Below, piece by piece: positions 1-8,747 of a stretch of DNA of 64,000 bases. The position numbers were made by a program, and so were the translations under genes. The notes under the pieces were generated by a model, which searched no databases, had not been told where the DNA came from, and saw nothing but the letters and a program-made list of their open reading frames with translations. The stretch is from Acetoanaerobium noterae (GTDB taxonomy: Bacteria; Bacillota; Clostridia; Peptostreptococcales; Filifactoraceae), in the NCBI RefSeq assembly GCF_900168025.1, contig NZ_FUYN01000002.1:274343-338342 (forward strand), in the 5' to 3' direction. Numbering within the stretch: the first letter of the stretch is position 1; each line of letters begins with the position of its first letter.

Positions 1-1314
1 GTTATTTATCATTTGAGAGTGACCTCTATATACGAGTATATGGAGTTTAGACTAGGTGGATTTACAAGAAATCTTACTGTTGCTCAATTTTTTATAAACT
101 CATTAATTCAAGTTAGCTCCATGGTTTTCATTCCATCTTTAATTCTTCAAACTATAACTGGATGGTCTATTGTGGTTATAGTTCCTATTATTGTACTAAT
201 CTCAATTATATATACACTATTAGGCGGGATTAAGGCTGTAATTTGGACAGATACAGTCCAGACCTTAGTAGTAATTTCGGCTGTGATTTTATCTATATAT
301 ATACCTTTGAAATATTTAAATTTAAGTTTTTTCGATACGTTAGATATTGCAAAAGCTGCTGGAAAATTTAATACGCTAGATTTCACTTTTGATTTAAACA
401 CAGAAAATACATTTTATGCGGCTATCTTCGGTGGAACTATTATGTGGAGTAGGTACTTTTGCTTTGATCAAGCTCAAATTCAAAGAATACTAACAGCAAA
501 ATCTATAAAAGGAGTTAAACGTTCACTTACAAGTAGCGCGATACTCATGAATGTAATGTATTATTTTATGCTTTTAATTGGACTTTTTTTATGGGTTTTT
601 TATGATGGAAAGCCATTTGAAAATTCAAATCAGGTTATGATTAATTTTATAATAGATAAAGTGCCAGTAGGCATTACAGGGCTAATAATTGCAGGAACAT
701 TTGCAGCGGCTATGTCTAGCGTAGATTCACTTCTTAACTCCATGACTACTGTGTTTATAAAGGACATATATGAAAAATACTTTTATAAAGAAAAAGATGA
801 AGTTTCACTAAAAACAACGATGACGATTTCATCGATACTAGGAATAATAATAATTTTTATAGTTATATTTGCATTTGGAAATACGGTAAAATCGGTATTA
901 GACATAGTTGGTAAATATATATCGTATTTTACAGGACCAGCGTGTGCTGCATTTATTTTGGCGATGTTCACTAAAAAAGCAAATGATAAAGGTGTGGCTT
1001 CTGGATTTGTTCTAGGCTTTATATCTAGTTATTTTCTTATTAATCAATTAAAGACCTTTTGGCTATGGAATTCGGCTATAGGATGCTTGATAACATTTAT
1101 ATTAGGCTATGGGTTTAGTTTTATATTTAAAAATGATAAAACGCTAGAAGAAATTTCTAATTATACAGCAATGGGTATGAGGAAATATTTGATTAAAAAT
1201 AACGACCTTCAAGAAGATGGAGCATCTATAGTTCCTTTTAAACTAGATAAATACGGGATAATAATTTTAGGATTCTTTTTACTTCAATTTGTGATACTCG
1301 CTTTATTGAGCTAG
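1..1314 (+). CDS. Sodium/solute symporter (SSF family), 5'-truncated by window edge
   Basis: Reading frame 1 is open from base 1, so the gene begins outside the window; the TTG at 13 is an internal codon. The remaining ~437 residues are very hydrophobic, with about ten membrane segments. They fit the later helices of the solute:sodium symporter family, including a TSIYEYMEFRLGG loop near the left edge and AGTFAAAMSSVDSLLNSMTT, which resembles the conserved Na+-binding helix of this family. It probably imports an organic solute with Na+. The substrate cannot be told from sequence. The last ~50 residues are a cytoplasmic segment followed by one final helix. No partner gene is visible. Confidence 0.85.
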   Translation, partial: VIYHLRVTSIYEYMEFRLGGFTRNLTVAQFFINSLIQVSSMVFIPSLILQTITGWSIVVIVPIIVLISIIYTLLGGIKAVIWTDTVQTLVVISAVILSIYIPLKYLNLSFFDTLDIAKAAGKFNTLDFTFDLNTENTFYAAIFGGTIMWSRYFCFDQAQIQRILTAKSIKGVKRSLTSSAILMNVMYYFMLLIGLFLWVFYDGKPFENSNQVMINFIIDKVPVGITGLIIAGTFAAAMSSVDSLLNSMTTVFIKDIYEKYFYKEKDEVSLKTTMTISSILGIIIIFIVIFAFGNTVKSVLDIVGKYISYFTGPACAAFILAMFTKKANDKGVASGFVLGFISSYFLINQLKTFWLWNSAIGCLITFILGYGFSFIFKNDKTLEEISNYTAMGMRKYLIKNNDLQEDGASIVPFKLDKYGIIILGFFLLQFVILALLS

Positions 1315-1329
1315 TATAAATAGAAAAAA

Positions 1330-1483
1330 TAAAAGTTATTCCAACCAAAAAGAATAAGATTAATAAATTAAAAATTATTTCGTAATAATGAAATAAGATT
1401 AAAAAAATAAAAATTATTACGATGAAACGAAATAAAATCAAGAAATAAAAAAATATTACGACAGAACAAAATAAAATTTATTA
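1330..1483. repeat. Four imperfect tandem repeats of ~39 bp
   Basis: Units start at 1330, 1369, 1408 and 1446 and are 39, 39, 38 and ~38 bp long. Each starts TAAAA(A/G)TTAT or a close variant and carries GAATAAGAT, AAATAAGAT or AAATAAAAT about 23 bases later. The block fills most of the gap between the symporter gene and the next CDS and is almost free of C. It could be a minisatellite or a curved, AT-rich upstream element. No coding function is seen. Confidence 0.75.
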
Positions 1484-1501
1484 AAATATAACACTATAGG
1501 G

Positions 1502-1507
1502 TATAAT
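1502..1507 (+). promoter_or_regulatory. Candidate -10 box of the AAA ATPase gene
   Basis: TATAAT lies 20 bases before the ATG at 1528, just after the tandem repeats, and a GGAGGG Shine-Dalgarno follows. No good -35 is present at 16-18 bases; the repeat DNA occupies that position. With only 20 bases to the start codon, the leader would be very short. Confidence 0.4.
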
Positions 1508-1527
1508 GGAATCAAAGGAGGGATTTT

Positions 1528-2724
1528 ATGATTAAAAGAGAGCTTTATTTAAATAAAATTAGACCTTTTATTGATTCTGACCTAATTAAAGTCATCATAG
1601 GTATTCGTCGCTGCGGCAAATCGGTTCTTATGAAGCAAATAATATCTGAAATTAAAGAGAAGCATGTAGATGATGCACATATTATATATCTTAATTTTGA
1701 AGATCTTCAGTTTTCATTTATTGAAAATGAAATGGACTTATATAGATGTATTAAAGATAAAATACAAGATGAAGGAAAGTATTATCTACTATTTGATGAA
1801 ATACAAAATGTTAATAATTTCGAAAAAGCTATAAATTCGTTTCGAGCAACTTTAAATTGCAGCATATTTTTGACAGGCTCAAATGGGAAATTGCTATCTG
1901 GAGAACTTGCTACTCATCTTTCAGGTAGGTATGTAAGCTTTAGAATTATGCCTTTTTCATTTAAAGAGATGTGCAAGGTTAAGGATATAAGCAAAGATAG
2001 AGTAAGCGAAAAAGATTTTATGGAATACCTAAATTTTGGCGGAATGCCTCAGCGTTTTTTAATGGAAACGGAATCTCAGGTAAAGATTTATCTTCGTGAC
2101 TTATATGATTCTATAGTGCTTAGAGATATAGTACTTAGAAGTAAAGTAAGTGATGTGGATATTTTAAATAGAATAGTAGAGTATATGGTTATGAATACTT
2201 CTCAAACCTTTTCGGCAAAATCGATATCGGCTTATTTTGAAAGTATTAGCAGAAAAGTATCCATGGATACTATTTACCAATATTTAGAGCATATTACAAA
2301 TTCGCTTATATTTAATAAAGTAATGAGATATGACATAAGAGGAAAAAAAATCCTTACTAGATCTGATAAATTTTATTTATCGGACTTAGGCTTTGCTAAA
2401 ATTAATAATACTGGATTTAAAACTGAAATTGGAGCATTGATTGAAAATGTAGTTTACAATGAGCTTATAAATAGAGGCTACGAAGTTTATGTAGGCAAAA
2501 CTGTAAAAGGTGAAATAGATTTTATAGTTATGAATGATGGAGAAAAAAGTTACTATCAGGCTTTATATTTGCTTGCAGATGAAAAGGTAATAGATAGAGA
2601 ATTTGGAGCATATGAATCAGTAAGAGACAACTTTCCTAAATATGTGCTTTCTATGGATAAACTAGATTTTTCAAGAGATGGAATAGTACATAAAAATATT
2701 CTGGATTTTCTTTTAGAGGATTAA
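1528..2724 (+). CDS. AAA ATPase with DUF4143-type C-terminus (398 aa)
   Basis: The N-terminus has a Walker A motif, IGIRRCGKSVLMKQI (residues ~24-38), a Walker B-like YYLLFDEIQNV (~90) and an arginine-rich sensor region around LTGSNGKLLSGELATHLSGRY. The C-terminal half has the features of DUF4143, a winged-helix plus nuclease-like fold: FYLSDLGFAKIN, IENVVYNELINRGYEVYVGK and GEIDFIV. These proteins (AAA_14 + DUF4143) are widespread and of unclear role; some behave like accessory or defence-related ATPases. GGAGGG lies before the ATG. It stands alone after a repeat block and is followed by a terminator, so it looks monocistronic. E-x-D and later lysines may form a PD-(D/E)XK-like site; that is inference. 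Confidence 0.85.
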   Translation: MIKRELYLNKIRPFIDSDLIKVIIGIRRCGKSVLMKQIISEIKEKHVDDAHIIYLNFEDLQFSFIENEMDLYRCIKDKIQDEGKYYLLFDEIQNVNNFEKAINSFRATLNCSIFLTGSNGKLLSGELATHLSGRYVSFRIMPFSFKEMCKVKDISKDRVSEKDFMEYLNFGGMPQRFLMETESQVKIYLRDLYDSIVLRDIVLRSKVSDVDILNRIVEYMVMNTSQTFSAKSISAYFESISRKVSMDTIYQYLEHITNSLIFNKVMRYDIRGKKILTRSDKFYLSDLGFAKINNTGFKTEIGALIENVVYNELINRGYEVYVGKTVKGEIDFIVMNDGEKSYYQALYLLADEKVIDREFGAYESVRDNFPKYVLSMDKLDFSRDGIVHKNILDFLLED

Positions 2725-2775
2725 AAAAAGCCTTGCTCATCCACAAATTTGAATGTGTGATGAGTGAGGCTTTTT
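2725..2775. terminator. Bidirectional intrinsic terminator between convergent genes
   Basis: Long inverted repeat with arms AAAAAGCCT.GCTCATC and GATGAGTGAGGCTTTTT, flanked by A-tract and T-tract. It can end both the AAA ATPase transcript (+) and the metallophosphoesterase operon (-). Confidence 0.85.
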
Positions 2776-2791
2776 AAATTTAAGCATGCAC

Positions 2792-3601
2792 TTATTTAAA
2801 ATCTATAACTACAAGCTCTGGATTGTTGAACAGTCTAAAAGGAAACAAACTGTTTCCAAGTCCTCTACTGACTATCATTGTAGTTGGCCCTGAGGTATAA
2901 GCACCTGCATCGTAAGCAGGCAGGATGCCTTGATGTGGAGCTATTACACCACCTAGCATAGGGAGTCTTAGCTGACCGCCGTGGGCATGTCCAGTTAAAA
3001 CTAGGTCATAGCCAGATTCTACGTAGTCATTAAAATGTTCAGGTCTATGAGATAGCAAGATGTTGTATACTGTGTCATCTAGAATTTCTAAGCTGTTTTT
3101 AAATTCAGGTTCTCTATTTGCTCTGTCATAGGATATAGGGTCGTCCACTCCTTTTATCTGAACAGGGATATCGTTATAATAGTAGGTATCGCAAGCATTT
3201 TCTAATGTGACGATGTGAAGCTCATCTAGCTTTGGCTTTAAGGCATAGCCGTTATCACCAAAATCATGGTTTCCATTTACTCTATAGACAGTATAGTTTC
3301 TGGATAGTATGTCCATAAGAGTTAGGGCGTTTTGATGGCCTTTTCTTCTGCCGTCTACTAAATCTCCTGTAAATACTATCAAATCTGGTTTAATCTCATT
3401 TATTTTTTCAATAATTTTTTCTTGGTTCTTTCCAAAGCTTTTATTGTGCAAATCACTCAGATGAAGTATCCTAAGCCCTGATAACTCATCAGATGGTATT
3501 TCAAATGTAGTTATATCAAGGGCATTATTACCATGATAAAGTAGAAAAGGCAATAATAGCATCAATGAAAGTAAGGGGTATAGCCTTTTTTTCTTTTTCA
3601 T
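2792..3601 (-). CDS. Membrane-anchored calcineurin-like metallophosphoesterase (269 aa)
   Basis: A lysine-rich start followed by a hydrophobic stretch (residues ~7-22) gives a signal anchor, so the catalytic domain should face outside. The metal-binding motifs are in order: LHLSDLHNKSFG (~47-58), FTGDLVDGRR, NGNHDFGDNG, LLSHRPEHF and LTGHAHGGQLRLP. This matches the YkuE/YaeI-like branch of metallophosphoesterases, where some members cleave UDP-diacylglucosamine or related phosphodiesters; the substrate here is unknown. Its ATG directly follows the TAA of the TPM-domain gene with no gap, so the two are probably translationally coupled. Third gene of the lemA set. Confidence 0.9.
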   Translation of the reverse strand: MKKKKRLYPLLSLMLLLPFLLYHGNNALDITTFEIPSDELSGLRILHLSDLHNKSFGKNQEKIIEKINEIKPDLIVFTGDLVDGRRKGHQNALTLMDILSRNYTVYRVNGNHDFGDNGYALKPKLDELHIVTLENACDTYYYNDIPVQIKGVDDPISYDRANREPEFKNSLEILDDTVYNILLSHRPEHFNDYVESGYDLVLTGHAHGGQLRLPMLGGVIAPHQGILPAYDAGAYTSGPTTMIVSRGLGNSLFPFRLFNNPELVVIDFK

Positions 3602-4450
3602 TTAAAAACCTCTGCTTCCTCCGCCACCGCCGGAGCTTCCACCACCACCGAAGCTTCCGCCGCCAAAACCACCGCCAGAGCCGCCACCTCCAAAACCACC
3701 AGGAAAGCCTCCAAAGCCTCCCCCACCAAATGGGCTTGAGTTTCTGTAGGATTTGCGTCTTCCACCTCTTCCGCCGCCGTTACCGACTATAATTAAAAAG
3801 AGAATGAAAAGGATTATCCCAGTAGATAAAAAACTGCTGTCATCATCATCTGACATAGGCTCGGCTATTGGTCTTTCGACGATATTTGTGTATATTTTTT
3901 CGCTGTCATATCCGTATTCTAGATTGACTCTATCAGTTACATCGTAAAATATTTGAAGGATTCCTTTGTTGTAGTCACCCTCTGATAAAAATGGAGTGGC
4001 TCTATCTAGTATCTGTCCGACGGTTCCATCGGTGATAGCGCCCTCTAGTCCATAGCCTACTTCGATTCTTATTTTTCTTTCTTCTAAAGCCAGAACAATA
4101 AGGACGCCGTTATCGAGCTTGGCATCACCTATTTTCCATTTTTCAAATAGCTCTACAGCGTAGGTTTCTATATCTAGGCCTCCCATGTCAGGGACTGTAG
4201 CTACCACTACCTGAGGTTTTTCTTCCAGTGCTTCATAGTTTAAGTTCACTGAGCGTATGAAGGTTTTTGTATCCTCACTTAATAGCCCTGCATAGTCTGC
4301 ATGATAAAACTCTGTAGTAGGAGAGGGCATCTGAGCATAGCTAGTACTAGTAAAAACTAAAAGTATAGCAGCTGTTAGGCTTAGAAGTCTTAATATTAGT
4401 TTTTTATACAAATCACTTTTATATATGGCTTTATAATCAATTTCATTCAA
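3602..4450 (-). CDS. TPM-domain (YgcG-like) membrane protein with Gly-rich tail (282 aa)
   Basis: A hydrophobic signal segment (~19-38) is followed by an extracellular TPM domain (~50-180) with FYHADYAGLLSEDTK, GDAKLDNGVLIVLALEERKIRIEVGYGLEGAITD and YNKGI. One transmembrane helix follows (~212-228), then a basic patch and a ~55-residue tail of almost only Gly, Ser, Phe and Arg. Signal, TPM domain, helix and Gly-rich end are typical of the family, which is often encoded next to LemA. The gene lies 16 bases after lemA on the same strand. The role is unclear; involvement in membrane or photosystem-type protein assembly is known only for distant relatives. Confidence 0.88.
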   Translation of the reverse strand: MNEIDYKAIYKSDLYKKLILRLLSLTAAILLVFTSTSYAQMPSPTTEFYHADYAGLLSEDTKTFIRSVNLNYEALEEKPQVVVATVPDMGGLDIETYAVELFEKWKIGDAKLDNGVLIVLALEERKIRIEVGYGLEGAITDGTVGQILDRATPFLSEGDYNKGILQIFYDVTDRVNLEYGYDSEKIYTNIVERPIAEPMSDDDDSSFLSTGIILFILFLIIVGNGGGRGGRRKSYRNSSPFGGGGFGGFPGGFGGGGSGGGFGGGSFGGGGSSGGGGGSRGF

Positions 4451-4466
4451 GGCTTCTCACTCCAAT

Positions 4467-5042
4467 TTATGGATTAGTTAAATCAACTTTTGGTGCTGTT
4501 TCCGCTCCATCAGCTGCTTCAAAGTATGCACGCTCGTCAAAGCCCATCATTCCAGCTATTATTACAGTTGGAAATCTTTTGATTTTTCTGTTGTAGTCAG
4601 CAACTGTTTCGTTATACCTTCCTCTTTCTACACTGATACGATTTTCAGTGCCTGCAAGCTCATCCATAAGTCTAGTAACGTTGTCGTTAGAACGAAGCTC
4701 AGGATAATTTTCCATAACCACTAACAATCTTCCTAAGGCTCCTTCAAGCTGATTAGAAGCTTCTACTTGCTCATCTACAGTAGATGCTCCAGCCATAGCA
4801 GCTCTTGCATCAGCAATTTTTCCAAATACCTCTTGCTCCTGAGCCATAGCTCCCTTTACAGATTCTACTAGATTTGGAATCAAGTCATAACGTCTTTGAA
4901 GCACAGTCTCCACATTAGCCCATTGCTGGTCAGCATTTTCTGAGAGCGTCACAAGATTGTTGTATGAGCCAATCAGTGGCATTACTAAAAGCCCCGCTAT
5001 CACAACTAGAGCAATAATTACTCCTAATATACCTTTTTTCAT
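4467..5042 (-). CDS. lemA: LemA family protein (191 aa)
   Basis: One N-terminal transmembrane helix (residues ~5-23) is followed by the helical LemA domain: YNNLVTLSENADQQWANVETVLQRRYDLIPNLVESVKG, with the conserved motif QRRxDLIPNLV, and later AENRISVERGRYNETVADYNRKIKRFP. These are diagnostic of LemA, a small outward-facing helical protein of unsettled function. First gene of a three-gene minus-strand operon with the TPM protein and the phosphoesterase. A good ribosome site (AGGAGGAA on the minus strand) lies before the ATG. Confidence 0.93.
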   Translation of the reverse strand: MKKGILGVIIALVVIAGLLVMPLIGSYNNLVTLSENADQQWANVETVLQRRYDLIPNLVESVKGAMAQEQEVFGKIADARAAMAGASTVDEQVEASNQLEGALGRLLVVMENYPELRSNDNVTRLMDELAGTENRISVERGRYNETVADYNRKIKRFPTVIIAGMMGFDERAYFEAADGAETAPKVDLTNP

Positions 5043-5390
5043 CAGTCATTCCTCCTAAAAGAATAGGTGATATTCACCTTTATAATGGTTACACTTACCT
5101 TATAAATATATCCATTACTTAGTAAAACTAACAGCTTACTGCTAAGCTGCCTAGAATGCGATTATAGCACTGTGAGTATTTGAAATGTTTAAAAATTATT
5201 AACAAAATATTACAAATATGAAACTATTAGCTTGTATATACTTTTATAATACAAATAACATGGTTTAGTTTTAAACTTGAGATTTAAAATATAGCTTATA
5301 AGATTATTAGTCTCAAATATATCTTAAGCAGCTATGATATAATAAATAGAAGAAACAAATGTTTTGCTTATGAGCCATAGGAGGAAGATT
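5043..5390. other. Divergent intergenic region, lemA / addB
   Basis: About 350 AT-rich bases with no gene. Near lemA is the inverted repeat AGGTGA-TAT-TCACCT (5065-5079), in the lemA leader and a possible operator. Near addB is the extended -10 TGATATAAT (5335-5343). Nothing else is clear. Confidence 0.5.
5335..5343 (+). promoter_or_regulatory. Extended -10 promoter element of addBA
   Basis: TG-A-TATAAT is an extended -10 box, with no good -35. It lies ~48 bases before the ATG chosen for addB. Confidence 0.5.
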
Positions 5391-8300
5391 ATGATTAAAA
5401 TAATAACTTCAAGAGCTGGCTATGGAAAGACCAGCAGCTTATATAAAGAGATACTAGAAAAGGATAAAAATGCAGAGATAGCTTATCTTATGGTACCTGA
5501 GCAGTTTACGCTTCAAAGTGAGCTAGCTCTTATGGATAAAGTGGACTCAAAAGGGCTAATCTACGCACAGGTTATGAGCTTTGAGCGTTTGTCTAGATTA
5601 GTACTATCGAGGGTAGGCGGACTAAAAAGACCATATATAGATGAAATAGGAAAGCACATGGCTCTTAGACTTATATTTGATAAGCATGAGGAGAGCCTTC
5701 CTATGTATAAAACAGCCTATAAAAAAGAGGGTTTTTTAAGTGAGCTATCACATACCCTGTCAGAGCTAAAAAAGATGGCTGTACCGCCTTCTCTATTACT
5801 AGATAAATCAAATCAAATAGAAAACAATGCCCTTTTAAAGCAAAAATTGTTTGAGATAGGCTTTATTTACAATGAGTTTTTGAATTACATGCAGGACCAG
5901 TATATAGATAATGAAGACAGAATAAGTCTGCTAGCTGAAAAAATCAATCTCTATAAAGAAATCTCAAATTCAAGTTTTTATTTCGATAGCTTTACTGGCT
6001 TTACAGCTTTGGAGCTATCAGTGATAGAGCAGCTAGCTCAAATGGGCACTTCTCTTTGCTTTGCCCTGACTTATGATGAAACTTCAGCTGACAAAGATGT
6101 ATTTTCTCCTACTAGCCTAACTATAAATCAGCTAAAGACTATAGCAAAAGCTACAGGCAGTGAATTTGAAATCGAAGCTTTAGTGAACGAAAGCACTAAG
6201 TCTAAGGAAATAAGATATATAGAAAAGGCTCTTTACGATTATAAAGCGCCTTCATATAAAGAGGAAATTAACGATGTGAAGCTGTTTGAGGCTCTTGATA
6301 TGGGAAAAGAAGCAGAGCACTGCGCTCTTGAGGTACTTTCATTAGTTAGGGACTTTGGCTATAGATTTAAGGATATCTTAATCATCACTCCGATGCCTCA
6401 CCTCTATGCAGGTCCTATCAGCAGAGTATTCACCAGGCTTGAGATACCTCATTTTGTCGATGTAAAAAGAGATATAATGAGCAGTCCTCTTATCACACTT
6501 ATTTTTTCCTATCTGGATATGCATATCAAAAATCTTCGCTATGAAGATGTATTTAGTTTTCTCAAATCAGGCTTTACTCAGCTAGATGAAAGCCAGTATA
6601 TGCCCCTTGAAAACTTTGTCCTAAAGTGGGGCATCAAAGGCAAAATGTGGCTAGATGAAAATAGATTCAGTGAAGAAAGATTTTTTGACCAGTATGATTC
6701 TATTGAGTATAAAGAAAAAATCAAAATAGCTAGAGATTATCTTGTGAGCTTATTTGATTTAAACAAAAAAAGCTTTAAAGGCTCGGCAACTGGACCTAGC
6801 TATTCCAAGGCTTTATTTGGATTTTTGACTGAAATAAAAGCTCAGGACCAGCTTGAGATATTCGTAAATAGATTAAGAGAAGAAAATGCTTTTGACTATG
6901 CAAATGAAAACGCCCAAATATGGAATATAATCCTAGATACTCTAGACCAGCTTGTAGAAATTATGGGTGAAAAACCTATGAGCCTAGAGGAATTTAGAAA
7001 TATACTTTACGAAGGCATCAAGCAGCATGAGATAGGCATAATTCCACCTGCCTTAGATCAGGTTATAGTTGCAACTCTAGATAGAAGCAGAAGCACAGCT
7101 ATTAAAGCTCTGTTTTTTATGGGACTTAACGACACCTATGTACCTCATGTGGGAAAGGACAGCCCTATACTTCTAGATGATGACAAGAAAAAGCTAAAAG
7201 ACCTCGGAGTAAATCTACCATCAGAGCTAGACAATGCCATGTCAGATGAGACTCTATCCATATACAGCGCACTATCAAAGCCAAATGACAAGCTGTTCCT
7301 AAGCTACAGTCTATCAGGAGGAGAGGATAATAAAGCTCTTAGACCTTCCACTATAATAAACAGGCTTAAGACTTTATTTCCAAATTTACATGAACGCTCA
7401 TCTTTATCAGATACTAGTGTTTTTAGCTATATATCAACTCCTGACTACAGCTTTGTAAAGCTAGCAGGGGAGCTGAGAGATTTAGTAGAAGAAAAGCTCC
7501 TTGATAAGGATTGGCTATCACTATATAGCTGGTATATAGATAACGATGGCTGGGAAGCTAGAAGGCAAAGACTTCTCGATAATTTGTTTTATAAAAATCA
7601 GCAGGAATACATCACTCCTACTCAAGCAAAGCAGCTTTACGAGGCTCCGTTTAAAGCGAGCGTAAGTAGGCTAGAAAGGTTTGCAAAATGTCCGTTTGAC
7701 CATTTTGTGCAGTATGGTCTAAAGCCAGAGCCTAGAAAAGTTCATGAAATAGGACCACCAGAGCTAGGGACTATATTTCACAGTGCTATAGAGGATTTTG
7801 CAAAGCTTGCCAATAACAAGGCTAGCCTGCCACTTCTGCTAGATAAAAAAACCTGTGACGAGCAAATTGATAAGCTAATAGAAAACTGCTTATCTAGTCA
7901 TATCAAGATACTCATGGATAACTCAAAACGAAATGCCTATATGATGAAGAAGATAAAAAAAGTAGGAAGACGTGCCGCTTGGACTATGGTAAACCAAATG
8001 AGCAAGGGTAGGTTTGAGCCTTATGATTTTGAGATGAAATTGCCACCTATAGTGCTGGATTTAGGTGAGTATGGCACTATAGAGCTCACAGGTCAAATAG
8101 ACAGGGTAGATATTTTAGATGAAAATGAAAAAACCTATGTCAAAATCATAGATTATAAATCCAGAGAAAAGAAATTTAGTCTTTCAGATGCTTACAATGG
8201 GCTAGATATTCAGCTCATAGTGTATTTGGAATCGGTGCTAGAGCATCTGCCTAGCCTTAAAAAGACCAAAGCCTATCCAGCAGGAGCCTTTTATTTCCCT

Positions 8301-8747
8301 ATAGTGGATAAGCTCATAGAGTCTGACTTAACAGATGTAGAGGAAATAGAAAAGCAAATTGCAGGCAAGCTCAAGATGCAAGGCATAGTTCTAAAGGATA
8401 TAAATATAATCAAAGCCATAGATGCGGATATAGAAAACGAAGGTAGCGTAATAGATGTAAGAGTAAAGGATGAGGATATAAAAAGTGAAAATGCTCTTAG
8501 CGAGGAAGAATTTACAGCTTTATTAGACCATGTTATGGAGCTTGTAAAGGATATGTCAAAGGAGATACTAGCTGGAAATATATCTATACATCCTTACAGC
8601 GATAAACAAAAAGCTCAGTGTAGCTACTGTGAGTATTCTAGTATGTGTAAATTCGATACTTTATTTGAAGGAAATACTCACAAAACTGTAAAGGCATTAA
8701 AGGATAAGGAAGTAAAAGAATTATTAATGAAGAAGGAGGGAAACTAA
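5391..8747 (+). CDS. addB: ATP-dependent helicase/deoxyribonuclease subunit B (1118 aa)
   Basis: Works with AddA to resect double-strand breaks, the Firmicute counterpart of RecBCD. Walker A is SRAGYGKTS with K13. The C-terminal nuclease has ITGQIDRVD-like strands (here LTGQIDRVDIL) and IIDYKSREKKF with the catalytic D-x-K. Four cysteines for the AddB [4Fe-4S] cluster are present: C767 (FAKCPFDHF) and C1077, C1080 and C1086 (CSYCEYSSMC). The frame is open from an ATG at 5364, but the ATG at 5391 follows an AGGAGG at the right distance and begins directly with MIKIITSRAGYGKT, so it is preferred. The stop abuts the addA start. Confidence 0.95.
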   Translation: MIKIITSRAGYGKTSSLYKEILEKDKNAEIAYLMVPEQFTLQSELALMDKVDSKGLIYAQVMSFERLSRLVLSRVGGLKRPYIDEIGKHMALRLIFDKHEESLPMYKTAYKKEGFLSELSHTLSELKKMAVPPSLLLDKSNQIENNALLKQKLFEIGFIYNEFLNYMQDQYIDNEDRISLLAEKINLYKEISNSSFYFDSFTGFTALELSVIEQLAQMGTSLCFALTYDETSADKDVFSPTSLTINQLKTIAKATGSEFEIEALVNESTKSKEIRYIEKALYDYKAPSYKEEINDVKLFEALDMGKEAEHCALEVLSLVRDFGYRFKDILIITPMPHLYAGPISRVFTRLEIPHFVDVKRDIMSSPLITLIFSYLDMHIKNLRYEDVFSFLKSGFTQLDESQYMPLENFVLKWGIKGKMWLDENRFSEERFFDQYDSIEYKEKIKIARDYLVSLFDLNKKSFKGSATGPSYSKALFGFLTEIKAQDQLEIFVNRLREENAFDYANENAQIWNIILDTLDQLVEIMGEKPMSLEEFRNILYEGIKQHEIGIIPPALDQVIVATLDRSRSTAIKALFFMGLNDTYVPHVGKDSPILLDDDKKKLKDLGVNLPSELDNAMSDETLSIYSALSKPNDKLFLSYSLSGGEDNKALRPSTIINRLKTLFPNLHERSSLSDTSVFSYISTPDYSFVKLAGELRDLVEEKLLDKDWLSLYSWYIDNDGWEARRQRLLDNLFYKNQQEYITPTQAKQLYEAPFKASVSRLERFAKCPFDHFVQYGLKPEPRKVHEIGPPELGTIFHSAIEDFAKLANNKASLPLLLDKKTCDEQIDKLIENCLSSHIKILMDNSKRNAYMMKKIKKVGRRAAWTMVNQMSKGRFEPYDFEMKLPPIVLDLGEYGTIELTGQIDRVDILDENEKTYVKIIDYKSREKKFSLSDAYNGLDIQLIVYLESVLEHLPSLKKTKAYPAGAFYFPIVDKLIESDLTDVEEIEKQIAGKLKMQGIVLKDINIIKAIDADIENEGSVIDVRVKDEDIKSENALSEEEFTALLDHVMELVKDMSKEILAGNISIHPYSDKQKAQCSYCEYSSMCKFDTLFEGNTHKTVKALKDKEVKELLMKKEGN

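Noticed and set aside
1528-2724. AAA/DUF4143 gene as part of a defence island
   Set aside because: No restriction, toxin, CRISPR or mobile gene lies nearby in the window; the function stays open.
3602-3792. Plus-strand ORFs antisense to the Gly-rich tail of the TPM gene
   Set aside because: They are frame shadows of GGN repeats, rich in His/Arg/Ser, with no ribosome site.
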